NCBI GenBank assembly: GCA_902491395.1
Contig: CABUHO010000043.1
Span: 1 to 7,460, forward strand
Length of the DNA: 7,460 nt
Direction of reading: 5' to 3'
Origin: an uncultured Collinsella sp.
GTDB taxonomy: Bacteria; Actinomycetota; Coriobacteriia; Coriobacteriales; Coriobacteriaceae
The position numbers and the translations under genes are program-made. Of this stretch, positions 1 to 6,713 are shown piece by piece. How positions within the stretch are numbered: position 1 is the stretch's first letter; each line of letters opens with the position of its first letter. The notes below the pieces were generated by a model. The model was not told the origin of the DNA. It saw only the letters and a list, made by a program, of their open reading frames with translations, and ran no database searches.

Positions 1-10
1 ATACTCATGG

Positions 11-47
11 AAAACCTCCCATTTCCCGATGTCCAAGAAATGGGAGG
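11..47 (-). terminator. Intrinsic terminator of pckA
   Basis: Read on the minus strand, an 11-bp perfect stem (CCTCCCATTTC / GAAATGGGAGG; plus-strand arms 15-25 and 37-47) with an 11-nt loop is followed directly by TTTT (AAAA at 11-14 on plus). It lies about 45 bases past the pckA stop codon, and no other gene lies between, so it most likely ends the pckA transcript. There is no T-run on the plus-strand side, so it is probably one-directional. Confidence 0.8.
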
Positions 48-91
48 CAGTTCACTGTCCCCTTTGTGGTGGTTTTGCGTCTGAGGCGACG

Positions 92-1762
92 CTAGTGGCG
101 AAGTCCCAGCAGGCCGCGGCCGCGATGACGGGCGTCGGCGTGCACCTGAGCGTGCGGACCGGCGGCCTTGACGGACTCGGGCAGGTGCGAGTACTTCTTC
201 TCGAAGTTCTCCTCGAACATCACCGCCAGATTGTGCGCGGCCTCGTCATAGCGCGCGGTGCTCTGCCAGTACTGGCGCGGCACCAGGATTCCGTCGGGCA
301 CACCGTGGCACGTCGTGGGAATGTCGACGTTAAAGATATCGTCGTGGACGAACTCGCTGTCCTCGATGGTGCCGTCGAGGGCGCGCGCGACCAGGGCGCG
401 CGTGTAGGCCAGCTCAATGCGATGGCCAACGCCGTAGCCGCCGCCGATCCAGCCGGTGTTGACCAGATAGACGCGGGTGCGGCCGTCGGCGATGCGCTCA
501 CCGAGCATCTTGGCATAGACCATGGGGTCGAGCGGCATAAACGGCTCGCCAAACAGCGAAGAGAACGTGGGCGTGGGCTCGGTGACGCCGACCTCGGTGC
601 CGGGGATCTTGGCCGTAAAGCCCGTCACAAAGTGGTACATGGCGGCATCGGCCGTCAGGCGTGAGATGGGCGGCAGCACGCCAAAGGCGTCGCAGGTCAG
701 GAAGAGCACGACGCTTGGAGTGGTGCCCATGCCCTTGGTCCACGCGTTGGGAATGTGCTCCACAGGGTATGCCACGCGCGTGTTGTGCGTGATCGAGACG
801 TCGTCGTAGTTGGGCTTGCGGTTCTCGTCGAGCACCACGTTTTCGCAGATGGCGCCAAAGCGGACAGCGTTGAAGATCTCGGGCTCGTGGAACGCGTCCA
901 GGCCCTCGCATTTGGCGTAGCAGCCACCCTCGATGTTGAAGATGCCCATGTCGGACCAACCGTGCTCGTCGTCGCCGATCAGTAGGCGCGTGGGGTTGGC
1001 CGAAAGCGTGGTCTTGCCGGTGCCGGACAGGCCAAAGAACACGGCGGTCTCGTGCGTGACGGGATCCATGCTGGCCGAGCAGTGCATGGGCAGCACGTCG
1101 TCCTCGACGGGCAGCAGGTAGTTCATGACGCTGAAGATCGACTTTTTGATCTCACCGGAGTAGCCGGTGCCGGCGACCAGAATCACGCGTTCCTGGAAGT
1201 TGATGACCACGGCGGCGCTGGAGTTGAGGCCCTTGATGGCAGGGTCGCACTGGTAGCCGGGAGCGGCGAGCACGCAAAAGTCCGGCTCACCGGTGCGCGC
1301 GATTTCGCGGGCGAGCGGGCGGGCGAGCATCTGCTTAATAAAGAGTGCCTGGCTGGCACGCTCGCAGGCAACGAGCAGTCGACGCGTGTGGTTGCGGTCG
1401 GCGCCGGCCATGCCGCGGGTGACGAACACATCGCGCTCGTTGAGGTAGTTGACGATACCGGCCTTGATGGTCTCGTAGCTCTCGATCGAAAGCGGTCGGT
1501 TGACGGCGCCCCAGGCTATCTTGTCGTGCACGTCGGGCGTGTCGACGATAAAGCGGTCGTTGGGCGAACGGCCGGTGCGCTCCCCCGTCTCGATCACGAG
1601 TGCGCCATTGGATGCCATGCGGCCTTCTTCGCAGCGGATGGCGTGCTCGACGAGCTCCGCAGCGGGTAGATCGACCAGCAGACGGGGCTGATTCTCGGCG
1701 GGATCTTCGACCAGCGTAAGACCAAAGTTGGACAAAACTTCTGCAGGGGTAACACCAGGCAT
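92..1762 (-). CDS. pckA: ATP-dependent phosphoenolpyruvate carboxykinase
   Basis: Cytosolic enzyme that interconverts oxaloacetate + ATP with phosphoenolpyruvate + CO2 + ADP, in gluconeogenesis or, in CO2-fixing fermenters, in the reverse direction. The 556-aa product carries the full family signature: substrate-binding RSPNDRF (65-71), YSGEIKK (201-207) and MHCSAS (226-231) with the metal/substrate Lys and His, P-loop GLSGTGKT (244-251), metal-binding kinase-2 segment IGDDEHGW (262-269), and TRVAYP (328-333). It is slightly longer than E. coli PckA (540 aa). The reading frame stays open upstream to 1876, but I chose the ATG at 1760-1762 because AAAGGAGG lies four bases before it (1767-1774) and the family homology starts just after. 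The last ~18 residues, after VKAAGPHA, are Arg/His-rich and look unlike the usual family end. A terminator follows at 11-47. No catalytic residue appears to be missing. Confidence 0.95.
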   Translation of the reverse strand: MPGVTPAEVLSNFGLTLVEDPAENQPRLLVDLPAAELVEHAIRCEEGRMASNGALVIETGERTGRSPNDRFIVDTPDVHDKIAWGAVNRPLSIESYETIKAGIVNYLNERDVFVTRGMAGADRNHTRRLLVACERASQALFIKQMLARPLAREIARTGEPDFCVLAAPGYQCDPAIKGLNSSAAVVINFQERVILVAGTGYSGEIKKSIFSVMNYLLPVEDDVLPMHCSASMDPVTHETAVFFGLSGTGKTTLSANPTRLLIGDDEHGWSDMGIFNIEGGCYAKCEGLDAFHEPEIFNAVRFGAICENVVLDENRKPNYDDVSITHNTRVAYPVEHIPNAWTKGMGTTPSVVLFLTCDAFGVLPPISRLTADAAMYHFVTGFTAKIPGTEVGVTEPTPTFSSLFGEPFMPLDPMVYAKMLGERIADGRTRVYLVNTGWIGGGYGVGHRIELAYTRALVARALDGTIEDSEFVHDDIFNVDIPTTCHGVPDGILVPRQYWQSTARYDEAAHNLAVMFEENFEKKYSHLPESVKAAGPHAQVHADARHRGRGLLGLRH

Positions 1763-1803
1763 GGGGCCTCCTTTAAAAACGCGACACGTGGATGCGGCGC
1801 GCA

Positions 1804-1819
1804 CTTTACTCACGTAAAG
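1804..1819. promoter_or_regulatory. Dyad in the pckA leader, possible operator or RNA hairpin
   Basis: CTTTAC-N4-GTAAAG is a perfect 6-bp inverted repeat, 42 bases upstream of the pckA start. It could be a protein-binding site near the transcription start, or a small hairpin in the 5' UTR. A TTGCAT -35-like element (1835-1840, minus strand) lies 17 bases upstream of TTACGT, which is a poor -10, so the promoter itself is not settled. Confidence 0.35.
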
Positions 1820-1836
1820 CCCGTTGTACCCGATAT

Positions 1837-1852
1837 GCAAAAACGTTTTTGC
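1837..1852. promoter_or_regulatory. CG-centred 16-bp palindrome, candidate LacI/GalR-type operator for pckA
   Basis: GCAAAAACGTTTTTGC is a perfect 16-bp palindrome, 74 bases upstream of the pckA start. A CG centre flanked by A-rich and T-rich halves is the general form of operators bound by the LacI/GalR family, including CcpA cre sites. Its place upstream of a gluconeogenic gene fits carbon-source control. The palindrome is seen directly; the regulator family is inferred, and no regulator gene lies in the window. Confidence 0.5.
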
Positions 1853-1901
1853 GGCAACGGCGAAGCGCCCGCCCAACGGTCAAAAATCGCAGGCAAGCGG
1901 C

Positions 1902-2010
1902 CTAGTCATTGGAGACGTTTTAAACGGCTAGTCGTTGGGGACACTCTTGAACAGGCAACAACCAAGGAGCGTCCCCGGATGCCGGCACATAAGGAACGTC
2001 CCCAAGTGTC
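1902..2010. repeat. Cluster of GGGGAC/GTCCCC repeats (REP-like)
   Basis: Two direct copies of CTAGTC(A/G)TTGG(A/G)GAC (1902-1916 and 1929-1943) are followed by two opposite-facing copies, AGGAGCGTCCCC (1965-1976) and AGGAACGTCCCC (1992-2003). TTGGGGAC (1935-1942) and GTCCCCAA (1998-2005) form an 8-bp stem, and GACACT/AGTGTC (1940-1945 / 2005-2010) offers an alternative pairing. The cluster starts two bases past the lctP stop. It has no T-run, so it is not a standard terminator, although the folded RNA could protect the lctP 3' end. The layout resembles bacterial REP/BIME palindromes. A related piece, AGTTCACTGTCCCC, lies at 50-63 beyond pckA. Confidence 0.5.
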
Positions 2011-2012
2011 AA

Positions 2013-3584
2013 CTACAGCGGCAGGCCTTGGCCGAGCATGGCGATGGCGCTCATGAGGACCAGCATGCCAGCAGCGTAGGGCAGCACCGCGCCCAGGAGC
2101 TCAGCGTCCTTTCCGCGCACGTGCACGGCGGCAAGGCCAATCGCGAGCGTCTGCGGAGAGATCATCTTACCGGCGGCGACACCCAGGGCGTTCAGCGCGA
2201 CCATCCAGTAGTCGCTCACGCCCAGCGCAGCGGCAGCCTGGCTCTGGATGGGACCAAACAGCATGCCCGAGGACGTGCCCGAGCCGGTCACAAACGCACC
2301 GACCGCACCAATCCACGGAGCCAGAATCGGGTACAGACCGCCGGCGACCGCAATGCAAAACGCGCTGATCGACGAAATCATACCGGCGTAGCCCATCACC
2401 TTGGCGCAGCCCAGCACCGAAAGCATGGTGATGACCGTCGGCATCATCTGCTTGACGGTCGCGGCCAGCACCTCGCCCATCAAGCGCGGCGAAGCGCCCT
2501 GAATCGCACCACCGACAAACGCCGCCAGGAAAATCCAGACACCCGGCGTATTGACCCACGAAAACGTAAGGGTACCGGGGTTCTCGCCGCAATACACCTG
2601 CACGTGGCTCGCAAACGGCGCGAGCGCGGCGTGCACGACGGGCACCAGGTTGGACGTACCCAACAGCAGCACAAAAATCAGGATGAAGCACGACCAGGCA
2701 GAAAGCGCCGACTCAACGGTGAGCTGTTCGCCGGCCTCGATATTCATGTGGAAGCGCGCATCCAGATGCCCCGACTTCTCGGCATGCATGGAAAGCGCGG
2801 CAGTCAGCACAAGCGACACAATGGACCCCACGACTACGGCCAGCTCGGGGCCCACAAACATGGCAACGACCAGGGCCGCGCCGACAAAGGACACGCCGGA
2901 AAGCAATGTCACGCCGGCAACGCCGTGCAGGCGCTCGCCTACGCTCGCAACGTTGCCTTGATCATCGGCGACACGGCCCGCAACCAGTACGATAAGCAGC
3001 GGTATCACCACAAAGAACGGCGCGAGCTGCACCAGCTGAACGGTCGCCAGGTGCAGGGGATCCAGACCCACTAGATCGGCAACGGACACCGTGGGGATGC
3101 CGATGGAGCCGTAGGGCGTGGGCACGCCGTTGGCCAGCAGGCAGATCAGCACGGCGGGCAAGGCCTCAAAACCCAGGCCCGCGAGCATGCCGGCGGGAAT
3201 GGCAACAGCGGTACCAAAACCGGCCATGCCCTCCATAAAGCCGCCGAAGCACCAGGCCACGAGTAGCGCCAGCAGACGGCGGTCGCTGCTGATGGAGGTA
3301 ATCATGCTGCCGATCACGTCCATGGCGCCCGTACGCACGCACAGGTTATACGTGAACACCGCGGCGATAATCACCAACACGATGGGCCACAGGGCCATCA
3401 AAAAGCCCTCGAGCGAGGCAGTCGCGATCTGCACCACCGGCAGATGCCACCATGCGAAGGCGAGCACACACGAAAGGGCGAACGAGCCCATAGCGGCCTT
3501 CCAAGCTGGCCATTTAAAGCACAGCAGCATCACGACAAGCCAAATGATCGGCACAAGAGCCAGCAAAAATGCGGCGACGTCCAT
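2013..3584 (-). CDS. lctP: L-lactate permease, LctP/LldP family
   Basis: Inner-membrane symporter family that takes up L-lactate (often also D-lactate or glycolate) with protons. The 523-aa product is hydrophobic almost throughout, with roughly 12-14 membrane spans starting at residue 4. It has the recognisable family segments FGGFMEGMAGFG (113-124), NGVPTPYGSIGIPT (152-165), TGSGTSSGMLFGPIQ (433-447) and AGKMISPQ (471-478). Length is close to the usual ~530-560 aa. The frame is open 15 codons further upstream, but I chose the ATG at 3582-3584 because AAGGAG (3594-3599) lies nine bases before it and the first membrane span begins at once. It is divergent from the flippase gene and runs in the same direction as pckA, 250 bases away. 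Substrate is assigned from family; glycolate or another 2-hydroxy acid is possible. Confidence 0.9.
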   Translation of the reverse strand: MDVAAFLLALVPIIWLVVMLLCFKWPAWKAAMGSFALSCVLAFAWWHLPVVQIATASLEGFLMALWPIVLVIIAAVFTYNLCVRTGAMDVIGSMITSISSDRRLLALLVAWCFGGFMEGMAGFGTAVAIPAGMLAGLGFEALPAVLICLLANGVPTPYGSIGIPTVSVADLVGLDPLHLATVQLVQLAPFFVVIPLLIVLVAGRVADDQGNVASVGERLHGVAGVTLLSGVSFVGAALVVAMFVGPELAVVVGSIVSLVLTAALSMHAEKSGHLDARFHMNIEAGEQLTVESALSAWSCFILIFVLLLGTSNLVPVVHAALAPFASHVQVYCGENPGTLTFSWVNTPGVWIFLAAFVGGAIQGASPRLMGEVLAATVKQMMPTVITMLSVLGCAKVMGYAGMISSISAFCIAVAGGLYPILAPWIGAVGAFVTGSGTSSGMLFGPIQSQAAAALGVSDYWMVALNALGVAAGKMISPQTLAIGLAAVHVRGKDAELLGAVLPYAAGMLVLMSAIAMLGQGLPL

Positions 3585-3681
3585 AGGTAAGAACTCCTTG
3601 GTACCGCGCAGGCGGCATCGGGGGGTCACAAAACTTGAACAGGATACCGCACGCTTACCGACAATTTACTGCCACCCGCCG

Positions 3682-3704
3682 ATAATATTGAACAATCCGT
3701 TCAA
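3682..3704 (-). promoter_or_regulatory. Candidate lctP promoter -10 with adjoining operator dyad
   Basis: On the minus strand TATTAT (3682-3687) is a good -10-like hexamer, about 98 bases before the lctP start. Immediately upstream, TTGAAC-N5-GTTCAA (3688-3704) is a perfect 6-bp dyad that would fill the -35/-10 spacer, where repressors often bind. A further TTGAAC half-site lies in the leader at 3635-3640. No convincing -35 hexamer is seen. The dyad is plain in the sequence; its link to lctP control is inferred from position. Confidence 0.35.
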
Positions 3705-3729
3705 AAACACGAGCGAACACCGTCGCGTC

Positions 3730-3735
3730 TATACT
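3730..3735 (+). promoter_or_regulatory. Candidate -10 box for the flippase-like gene
   Basis: TATACT matches five of the six bases of the TATAAT consensus and lies 27 bases upstream of the TTG start. No clear TTGACA-like -35 sits 16-18 bases upstream, so it would be a weak or activator-dependent promoter. Confidence 0.3.
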
Positions 3736-3762
3736 AGAGCGCAGCAATAGAAAGGAATCGCC

Positions 3763-5337
3763 TTGAGCATCACGCCCCTCGATAGCATCCGCCGCACCAT
3801 CGCCCGCCGCAACGGCGTCACCGACCCCACCGTATCGGGCGGGGCACACGGGCAGGGCGGACGCATCGAGAACGGCATGTTCCCCGCCTCGCACACCGCC
3901 GAGGAGCTCGCTCGCATCCAGGAGCTGAGCCAACGCAACGCCGGCGGCCCCGACAGCAGCCAGGCCACGCGCCGTCGCCGCGAGCGCGATCGCGAGCCCG
4001 GCCCCATCCGCCGCATGGTCAATGCCTGGTGGAACCGCCTGCTCGGAGCCGTCTACGGCGGCGGCTTCTCCACACAAGAAGCCGAGTACGAAGATCACGC
4101 CACCCGTCGCGACTACCTTTGGAATACCCTGGGCACCGCCGTGTGGGGCATGGCATTTCCGCTGCTCACCATTGTGTCGACGCAGCTCGTAGGCGCCGAG
4201 GAGGCCGGCAAGTTCTCCATCGCCTTTGTCACCGGCACGCTCATCATGATCGCGTGCAACTACGGCGTGCGCAATTTCCAGGTCTCGGACATCGACGAAA
4301 AGACATCCTTTGCCTCCTACCAGCTCAACCGCTGGCTCTGCGGAGCGCTCGCGCTGACATGCGGCCTGGTATATAGCAGCGCCCGCGCCTACGATGCGCA
4401 GATGGCCACGATCGGCCTGGGCGTCTACCTCTATAAGGTGATCGACGGCATCGCCGACGTGTACGAGGGCCGCCTGCAGCAGGCCGACAAGCTCTATTTG
4501 GCCGGCATGAGTCAAACGCTGCGCTCCGCCGGCGTCATCGCGGTCTTTAGCGTGGCCCTGCTCCTCACGCGCAGCATGCCCATCGCGGCCATGGCCATGG
4601 GTGTTACCGCGATTGCCTCGCTTGTGCTGGTCACCGCCCCGCTCGCCCTGCTCGAGACCGAAAAATCGCGTCGCGTGAGCCTGCGCGAAGTCGGCCACCT
4701 CTTTGCGCAGTGCGCCCCGCTCTTTGGCGCGCTCTTTTTGTTCAACCTTATCGAGAGCATGCCAAAATTTGTGATGGAGGGCACGCTGGCCTACAAGTAT
4801 CAGCTGTACTTTAATGCCCTGTTCTTTCCGGCGCAGGCTATTTTGCTGAGCATTGGATTTATCTATAAACCGCAGCTCCTGCGTCTGTCGAGCATTTGGG
4901 CGAATCCGCGCAAGCGTCGCCGCTTTGACCTGATCATTATTGCCGTTATGGCGCTGATCGTGGCCATCACCGGCGTGTGCGCCGCATTTATGGCAGGTCC
5001 CGGTATTCCCCTCATGAGCTTTATGTACGGCCTCAGCTTTGAGCGCTACCGTACGCTGGCGCTGTTGATGGTCGTCGCCGGCGGCGTCACCGCGGCCATC
5101 GACTTTATCTACGCCATCATCACGGTGCTGCGCCATGCCGGCGACGTCACCAAAATCTACCTGATCTGCTTCGCCGTAAGCGTGGTGCTGCCGGTGATCC
5201 TGATCAACCTGCTGGGTCTGATGGGCGCCGTGGTGAGCTACCTAGCCATCATGGCGCTACTCCTGGTTCTGCTGATTATCGAATACGCCCACATCCGCCA
5301 ACGCATCGAACGCGACCGCAACCCCTACGGCGCCTAA
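3763..5337 (+). CDS. Polysaccharide exporter/flippase-like membrane protein (MOP superfamily, Wzx-like)
   Basis: Predicted inner-membrane protein of the polysaccharide-flippase type, which moves lipid-linked glycans across the membrane; the exact substrate cannot be told. The 524-aa product has a charged, Arg-rich, probably cytoplasmic N-terminus (1-115). About 12 hydrophobic segments follow, roughly at 120-142, 149-167, 189-207, 213-231, 253-270, 272-296, 314-332, 347-368, 388-410, 431-455, 465-485 and 487-508, then a short basic tail. The spacing of helices and YGVRNFQVSDIDE after the second helix suggest the Wzx/MurJ-like superfamily; no single motif is decisive. The start is TTG at 3763-3765, chosen because AAAGGA (3751-3756) lies six bases before it and the next in-frame ATG is 38 codons later with no such site. 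No glycosyltransferase neighbours are in the window. No terminator follows before the insertion sequence. Confidence 0.7.
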   Translation: MSITPLDSIRRTIARRNGVTDPTVSGGAHGQGGRIENGMFPASHTAEELARIQELSQRNAGGPDSSQATRRRRERDREPGPIRRMVNAWWNRLLGAVYGGGFSTQEAEYEDHATRRDYLWNTLGTAVWGMAFPLLTIVSTQLVGAEEAGKFSIAFVTGTLIMIACNYGVRNFQVSDIDEKTSFASYQLNRWLCGALALTCGLVYSSARAYDAQMATIGLGVYLYKVIDGIADVYEGRLQQADKLYLAGMSQTLRSAGVIAVFSVALLLTRSMPIAAMAMGVTAIASLVLVTAPLALLETEKSRRVSLREVGHLFAQCAPLFGALFLFNLIESMPKFVMEGTLAYKYQLYFNALFFPAQAILLSIGFIYKPQLLRLSSIWANPRKRRRFDLIIIAVMALIVAITGVCAAFMAGPGIPLMSFMYGLSFERYRTLALLMVVAGGVTAAIDFIYAIITVLRHAGDVTKIYLICFAVSVVLPVILINLLGLMGAVVSYLAIMALLLVLLIIEYAHIRQRIERDRNPYGA

Positions 5338-5369
5338 TTCGAATCAATTTGAAGAAAAGAAGCGTCGAT

Positions 5370-5513
5370 GTTTAGGCACCGACAGACACTATGACCCAAT
5401 CCGAGGGCACGGAAACGACAGGAGCCCCCGCTCGTGACCGCGGGTCGGGGCTGCGACAATGTTGTTGAAGTGCCAGAGGCGCAGCCGCGCCGCAACGAGG
5501 TTGGGAGGCTCCC
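5370..5513 (+). ncRNA. Candidate bridge RNA region of IS110 element 1
   Basis: IS110-group elements encode their guide ('bridge') RNA between the left end and the transposase start, and this stretch is in that place with suitable length. Visible folds are GTCG-N12-CGAC (5364-5383); a GC-rich hairpin AGCCCC...GGGGCT (5423-5452) with CGC/GCG pairing inside; and TTGTTG (5462-5467) with CAACGA (5493-5498) enclosing a side loop and the perfect hairpin GGCGC-AGCC-GCGCC (5478-5491). GGGA/TCCC (5503-5513) could hide the transposase ribosome site. Guide loops are less evident than in element 2, and both ends of the RNA are guesses. Confidence 0.4.
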
Positions 5514-6635
5514 GTGCCTAGATATTCTACCGCCTTCGGAATGGACGTACACCTCAGGTCCACCACCGTCTGCGCGCTCAACGCGGAGACGGGCGAGGCC
5601 GTGGCGAGGAGGTTCCGCGGCAACCCGTGGGGCGAGGTCGCAGAGTGGATGTCGGGCTTCCCGGGCCCGTCGCTCGCCGCCTACGAGAGCGGCTACCTCG
5701 GCTTCGCGCCGCAGAGGGAGCTGTCGGCCCTCGGCGTCGACTGCGTCGTCGCGGCCGTCTCCAAGGTCCCGAGGTCGGCGGCCGACCTATCGTCCAAGAA
5801 CGACCGCAACGACGCGGCCAGGATGGCCAAGGCGATACTGTCGCACGACGTCACCCCGGTATGGGTGCCGTCCCCCGAGATCGAGGGGCTCAGGGACCTC
5901 GCCGCCGCCCACGACGCGGCGACCGCCAGGCTCGCGGCGGCGAAGCAGCGGCTCCTGGCGTTCCTCGCCCGCCGGGGCTACGTCTACGGCGGCACGACGC
6001 CGGCGGGAAACCCCCGGAAGTACTGGACGTACGGCTTCCTCAGGTGGCTCGACAAGGTGCGGCCCGCCGACGACGGCGGCATCCGGGCGCTGGCGGCGCT
6101 GAGGAACGAGGTCGAGGCGGCCGACGAGGCAAGGGAGGCCCTCCTCGCCGAGTACAGGGCCGCTGTCGCGGCGGGCCCCCTCTCGGCCGAGGTCGAGGCG
6201 CTCCAGTCCATCAAGGGGTGCGGGTTCGTGCTCGCCGCCGCCTTCGCGTCCGAGGTCGGCGACTTCTCGAGGTTCCGCTCCGGCAGGCAGGTGACGGCCT
6301 ACTTCGGCCTCGCCCCGAAGCAGAGGTCGAGCGCCGACTCCGTGCGACTCGGCGGAATCAGCGGGGCCGGCAACGCGCTCGTCAGGAGGCTGGCGGTCGA
6401 GGGGTCCTGGCGCTACGCCCAGGCCGGGCACCAGCCCAAGCTGATGCCCAAGGGCTCCGGAGTCCCGCTCGAGATAAGGATGCACGGGAGGAAGGGGTCC
6501 GAGCGCCTGCTCCGGCGACGCGAGGAGATGCTCGAGAGGGGCATGCCCCAGGCGAAGGCGAACGCCGCCACCGCCGCCGAGCTCGTGAGGTGGCTGTGGG
6601 CCCTCGGCATGATGTGCCGGGAGGCCGGCGAATAG
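5514..6635 (+). CDS. IS110-family transposase (element 1)
   Basis: RNA-guided recombinase that excises the element as a circle and inserts it at a matching target. The 373-aa protein is full length for the family. The N-terminal RuvC-like DEDD domain (about 7-155) shows D11 (GMDVH), E58 (AYESG), and D97 and D100 (KNDRNDAARMA). A variable, probably helical linker follows. The C-terminal Transposase_20 region (about 228-305) contains LQSIKGCGFVLAA, VTAYFGLAPKQ and GISGAGN; S283 in the last is the likely catalytic serine. The start is GTG at 5514-5516, with GGGAGG (5503-5508) five bases upstream. All key residues seem present, so the enzyme may be active. It is clearly different from the transposase of element 2. 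Arginine is often encoded by AGG, unlike the host genes on the left. Confidence 0.9.
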   Translation: MPRYSTAFGMDVHLRSTTVCALNAETGEAVARRFRGNPWGEVAEWMSGFPGPSLAAYESGYLGFAPQRELSALGVDCVVAAVSKVPRSAADLSSKNDRNDAARMAKAILSHDVTPVWVPSPEIEGLRDLAAAHDAATARLAAAKQRLLAFLARRGYVYGGTTPAGNPRKYWTYGFLRWLDKVRPADDGGIRALAALRNEVEAADEAREALLAEYRAAVAAGPLSAEVEALQSIKGCGFVLAAAFASEVGDFSRFRSGRQVTAYFGLAPKQRSSADSVRLGGISGAGNALVRRLAVEGSWRYAQAGHQPKLMPKGSGVPLEIRMHGRKGSERLLRRREEMLERGMPQAKANAATAAELVRWLWALGMMCREAGE

Positions 6636-6657
6636 ACATAGCCCCCATTACAGTTTG

Positions 6658-6682
6658 AGTCGTCCGAAAGGGCGGCTCTTTT
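6658..6682 (+). terminator. Intrinsic terminator after element 1
   Basis: AGTCGTCC-GAAA-GGGCGGCT is an 8-bp stem (two G-U pairs) with a GNRA-type GAAA tetraloop, followed by CTTTT. It lies 22 bases past the transposase stop. It could belong to the IS, or it may be the original terminator of the flippase gene, which otherwise lacks one, pushed away by the insertion. Confidence 0.75.
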
Positions 6683-6713
6683 CCGTTGCATGGTTATACG
6701 ATTGAGCCGTACC

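Larger units (their letters stand above)
5338..6657 (+). mobile_element. IS110-family insertion sequence, element 1 (ends approximate)
   Basis: Consists of a ~176-base non-coding left part, a complete DEDD transposase and a short right tail. IS110 elements lack long terminal inverted repeats and leave at most a very short core duplication, so the ends cannot be read from one copy. The outer limits are the flippase stop codon on the left and the terminator stem at 6658 on the right. The gene is richer in GC and uses AGG for arginine far more than pckA, lctP and the flippase, which favours CGC/CGT. This suggests acquisition from another genome. A long 5' and short 3' non-coding end is the arrangement of the IS110 group rather than the IS1111 group. 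Confidence 0.75.

Noticed and set aside
1935..3074. 379-codon plus-strand open frame opposite lctP
   Set aside because: Shadow of the permease gene; the product is Arg/His-rich low-complexity protein with no family features and no ribosome site.
92..3584. lctP and pckA as one operon
   Set aside because: They share a strand and related metabolism, but 250 bases with repeats and pckA-proximal palindromes separate them, so co-transcription is not supported, though read-through is possible.
3655..5136. 493-codon open frame on the minus strand opposite the flippase gene
   Set aside because: It is antisense to a gene with clear membrane-protein character, is rich in His, Gly, Ala and Arg without any domain, and is explained by GC-rich third positions of the real gene.
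5627..6658. 343-codon open frame overlapping transposase 1 in another frame
   Set aside because: Runs of Arg and Gly typical of an off-frame reading of GC-rich DNA; the overlapping IS110 transposase explains the region.
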